A stretch of 64,000 bases of DNA from Nautilus pompilius (Eukaryota > Mollusca > Cephalopoda > Nautilida > Nautilidae): positions 575,501-639,500 of the forward strand of contig JACATO010001433.1 in the NCBI GenBank assembly GCA_018389105.1, read 5' to 3'. The translations under genes were made by a program, and so were the position numbers. Positions 61,895-64,000 of the stretch are shown here, in pieces. The notes under the pieces are model-generated. The model was not told the DNA's origin. It ran no database searches and worked only from the letters and a program-made list of their open reading frames with translations. Each line of letters opens with the position of its first letter. The first letter of the stretch is position 1.

Positions 61895-63817
61895 CCCTAA
61901 TGCACATACGTTTTCTACTTTCATTTTTACAGTCGCCTAGTGTACAGCAAACGAGATGAAGTATAGCCACCCTTTGTTTTGGCAGCAGGTAAGGGAGGAT
62001 AAATGGTTGCCTGGAGCGCACAAATTAATTAGAATTAATGCGCATCCGCAAAGGTGACCAGAGGGAAAGAAGCAAATCCGGATCCGAAGCTGTAATAAGC
62101 TTACACGAGTAAATTGATGTAGAATGATTTTCAGATGACATTTAAGGTGTTAAAGACTTGAATTTTGAGCCAGAAAGGTAGAAGCGAGTATTCGTTGTCT
62201 GTCTTTGCCACGATGGACATTTTCCTGTTTCTTCCCCTTTCCTAACCGGTCACCTGTGCAGCATTATTGTGGATAAATTCCAAAAAGCAAATGTTTAACC
62301 TGATTTTTGCTTCGTGTTCAGTACCGGAGGTAAATGCATCTGCTTAGCATGCGACAGTTAGAAACTTAACTGGCCGGCACCATCAACGTGTATTTGAAGT
62401 ACAATTAAATATATTCAGCGGACACCGATGTCGGCTTTAAAGGATTGCACAACCATGACGTCGTCTGCATCTTTCGCCTTTCGCAAAAATAATAACCGAG
62501 AGATAAAAACCACGTAGTTGTGTCACATTTGACAAAGTACATTCTTGAAGAATTACTCCCGATGACTTTGTTGCAGATTTCAGTAGTAATGGCGTTGGCC
62601 CATGTTAGTATCCTCATCACCATCTCCGGTCTTCCGTGACGATAGAAGCAACAATAAAAAAAAAACATCTCCAATTTACTTTTAAAATCGTGTAGATATT
62701 GGTCTGAAGGAATATACCTGAAGGTTATCTCCCCTTGAACAGAATTCAACACACATATAAGGGATGCTTACTTTGTGAATACGTGTATATGTTGTATGTG
62801 TGTGTGTTACCTTTTTAGTTTAAAATGTAATTTATATTCAAACCTATAATTTTTGGATACCCATTTCCTTGACGCTCTGGAACCACCCGGGTCCTTCAGC
62901 CACCGGCCTAATGGGCGAACTGCAGGCTAAAGCCAACAGCGGACGACGAAAGGCTTCGATTCGCGTTGTCTTTTTGGAAAAGAATTTAAACTTCCGACAT
63001 TTTTTTCCAAGAATAAATTGGGAAACTCCAAAGTTCTTTAGTCTAAAAGACTACGAACAACTTTCCAGGCGAACGGCTCCGGGTCGACGGTGACGTCATT
63101 GTGTTTTCCGTTCTCACTGAATTACAGAAGACATCGATGTGCGAAGCGCTGACAATTCAGCTGATTTATTTCTCGAATGCTTTTGATATTTTTGCCATAA
63201 TTAATTTTAGCATTGGAACCGAATCGCAAATATCTGTAGTATGACGTGTAATCCACGGACCAAAGACACGAACTTGTTAGTCAAACTGGCTGGAAAAAAG
63301 AAAGTTCGGATCAGCAGCAAAGATCCAGGAAATCCTCGGTTTACTGCATTTTCCAATTAGTTTTGTTCTCGAACACGAGCAAGACCCGACGTCTAAACCA
63401 ACCTTCTTTAAATCGTGGGTTCATGGCTGAGAGAGCACTGGGAGGACTGTTTGCGATGGCCCGCGCAAGAATTTAATTAGGTGTAATAAAAAGGGGATCA
63501 ATATTATTTTATACAAGGTAGGGGGGGGAAAGAAAAGAAGATAAAGTGAGAACAGATTTTAGGAGTCAGACCGTCGGATGCACTTACTGCTGTTAGTTTA
63601 CAAAGAGGATGATGACATAGTAGAAGCTAAAGAGTCGGTATTATCAATTTAATGTCTTGTAAAGCGTCCAGACCTAACAGAGCCAACGACGACATCATCG
63701 ATGACAGGGCAGAAGTTCTAGAGTTAAACACTTTTACACTTGCGCTTTCTGCTCGTTAACTTTGAAAACTACTCTTCATCTGCTAAGCATCCCTTAGTAG
63801 GATCGGCAATTAAAGTA
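61895..63817. other. Intergenic, no supported gene
   Basis: A 115-codon minus frame at 62405-62752 and a 74-codon plus frame at 62869-63093 are open but unrecognised and lack exon borders. Confidence 0.4.
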
Positions 63818-64000
63818 TTATTACTACTACTAATAATAATAATAGTGGTACTAGTATACCATCATTAGTTCCAGAAGTACAAATAGTAGTGATCGTGGTA
63901 GTACGATACCAGTACTGACATCATTAGTACCGCTAGTACCATAAGTGTTAATAAGAATTCTAAAAATAGTAATAATAGTACTATTAACAGTAGTAGTACA
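63818..64000. repeat. Degenerate trinucleotide region (TAA/TAG/TAC)
   Basis: Runs of TTA, CTA and ATA merge into scattered TAGTA/TACTA units up to the window end, as in an old, decayed trinucleotide array. Confidence 0.7.

Noticed and set aside
61233-61940. 235-codon Ser/Leu/Ile/His-rich frame
   Set aside because: It is the translation of the CT/ATC simple repeat, not a gene.

Overview
This window looks like nuclear DNA of an invertebrate animal. I lean towards a lophotrochozoan, possibly a mollusc. Genes are sparse and split into short exons with GT-AG borders. Long simple-sequence arrays are common: (CT)n/(GA)n, (TTA)n and composite CT/ATC blocks. Decayed hAT, Tigger/pogo and Tc1 transposons and tRNA-headed SINE fragments are scattered throughout, and there is a Toll-like receptor of the kind expanded in invertebrates. 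There are no bacterial-style operons, rRNA genes or CRISPR arrays. The species cannot be fixed from the sequence alone.

Layout. 1-5.4 kb: the 3' end of a plus-strand multi-exon gene, with three short phase-0 exons. 7.6-10.2 kb: one uninterrupted minus-strand gene for an 832-residue Toll-like receptor (LRR ectodomain, one membrane span, TIR domain); this is the best-supported gene here. 10.2-24.4 kb: gene-poor, with CT arrays, a 44-bp minisatellite, two hAT relics, one Tigger relic cut by a CT array, and a SINE. 24.7-39.0 kb: three loci of one unrecognised gene family. Locus C (plus, 24.7-27.4 kb) and locus B (minus, 37.5-39.0 kb) share a central exon. Locus B and locus A (minus, 30.5-30.9 kb) share a terminal-exon motif. 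The introns sit at the same phases. Between them lie a SINE, a GA-derived minisatellite and a decayed Tc1 element. 43.3-43.9 kb: a two-exon, proline- and glutamine-rich plus-strand gene fragment. 44-64 kb: mostly intergenic, with a Tigger end, very long (TTA)48, GA and CT/ATC arrays, and an hAT relic at 58-59.4 kb.

The receptor is the only gene whose role can be stated with confidence (innate immune sensing and TIR signalling). The A/B/C family is the best candidate for something undescribed. It is defined here only by internal similarity and shared intron phase, and its function is unknown. All recognised hAT and Tigger coding relics happen to lie on the minus strand; the Tc1 relic is on the plus strand.
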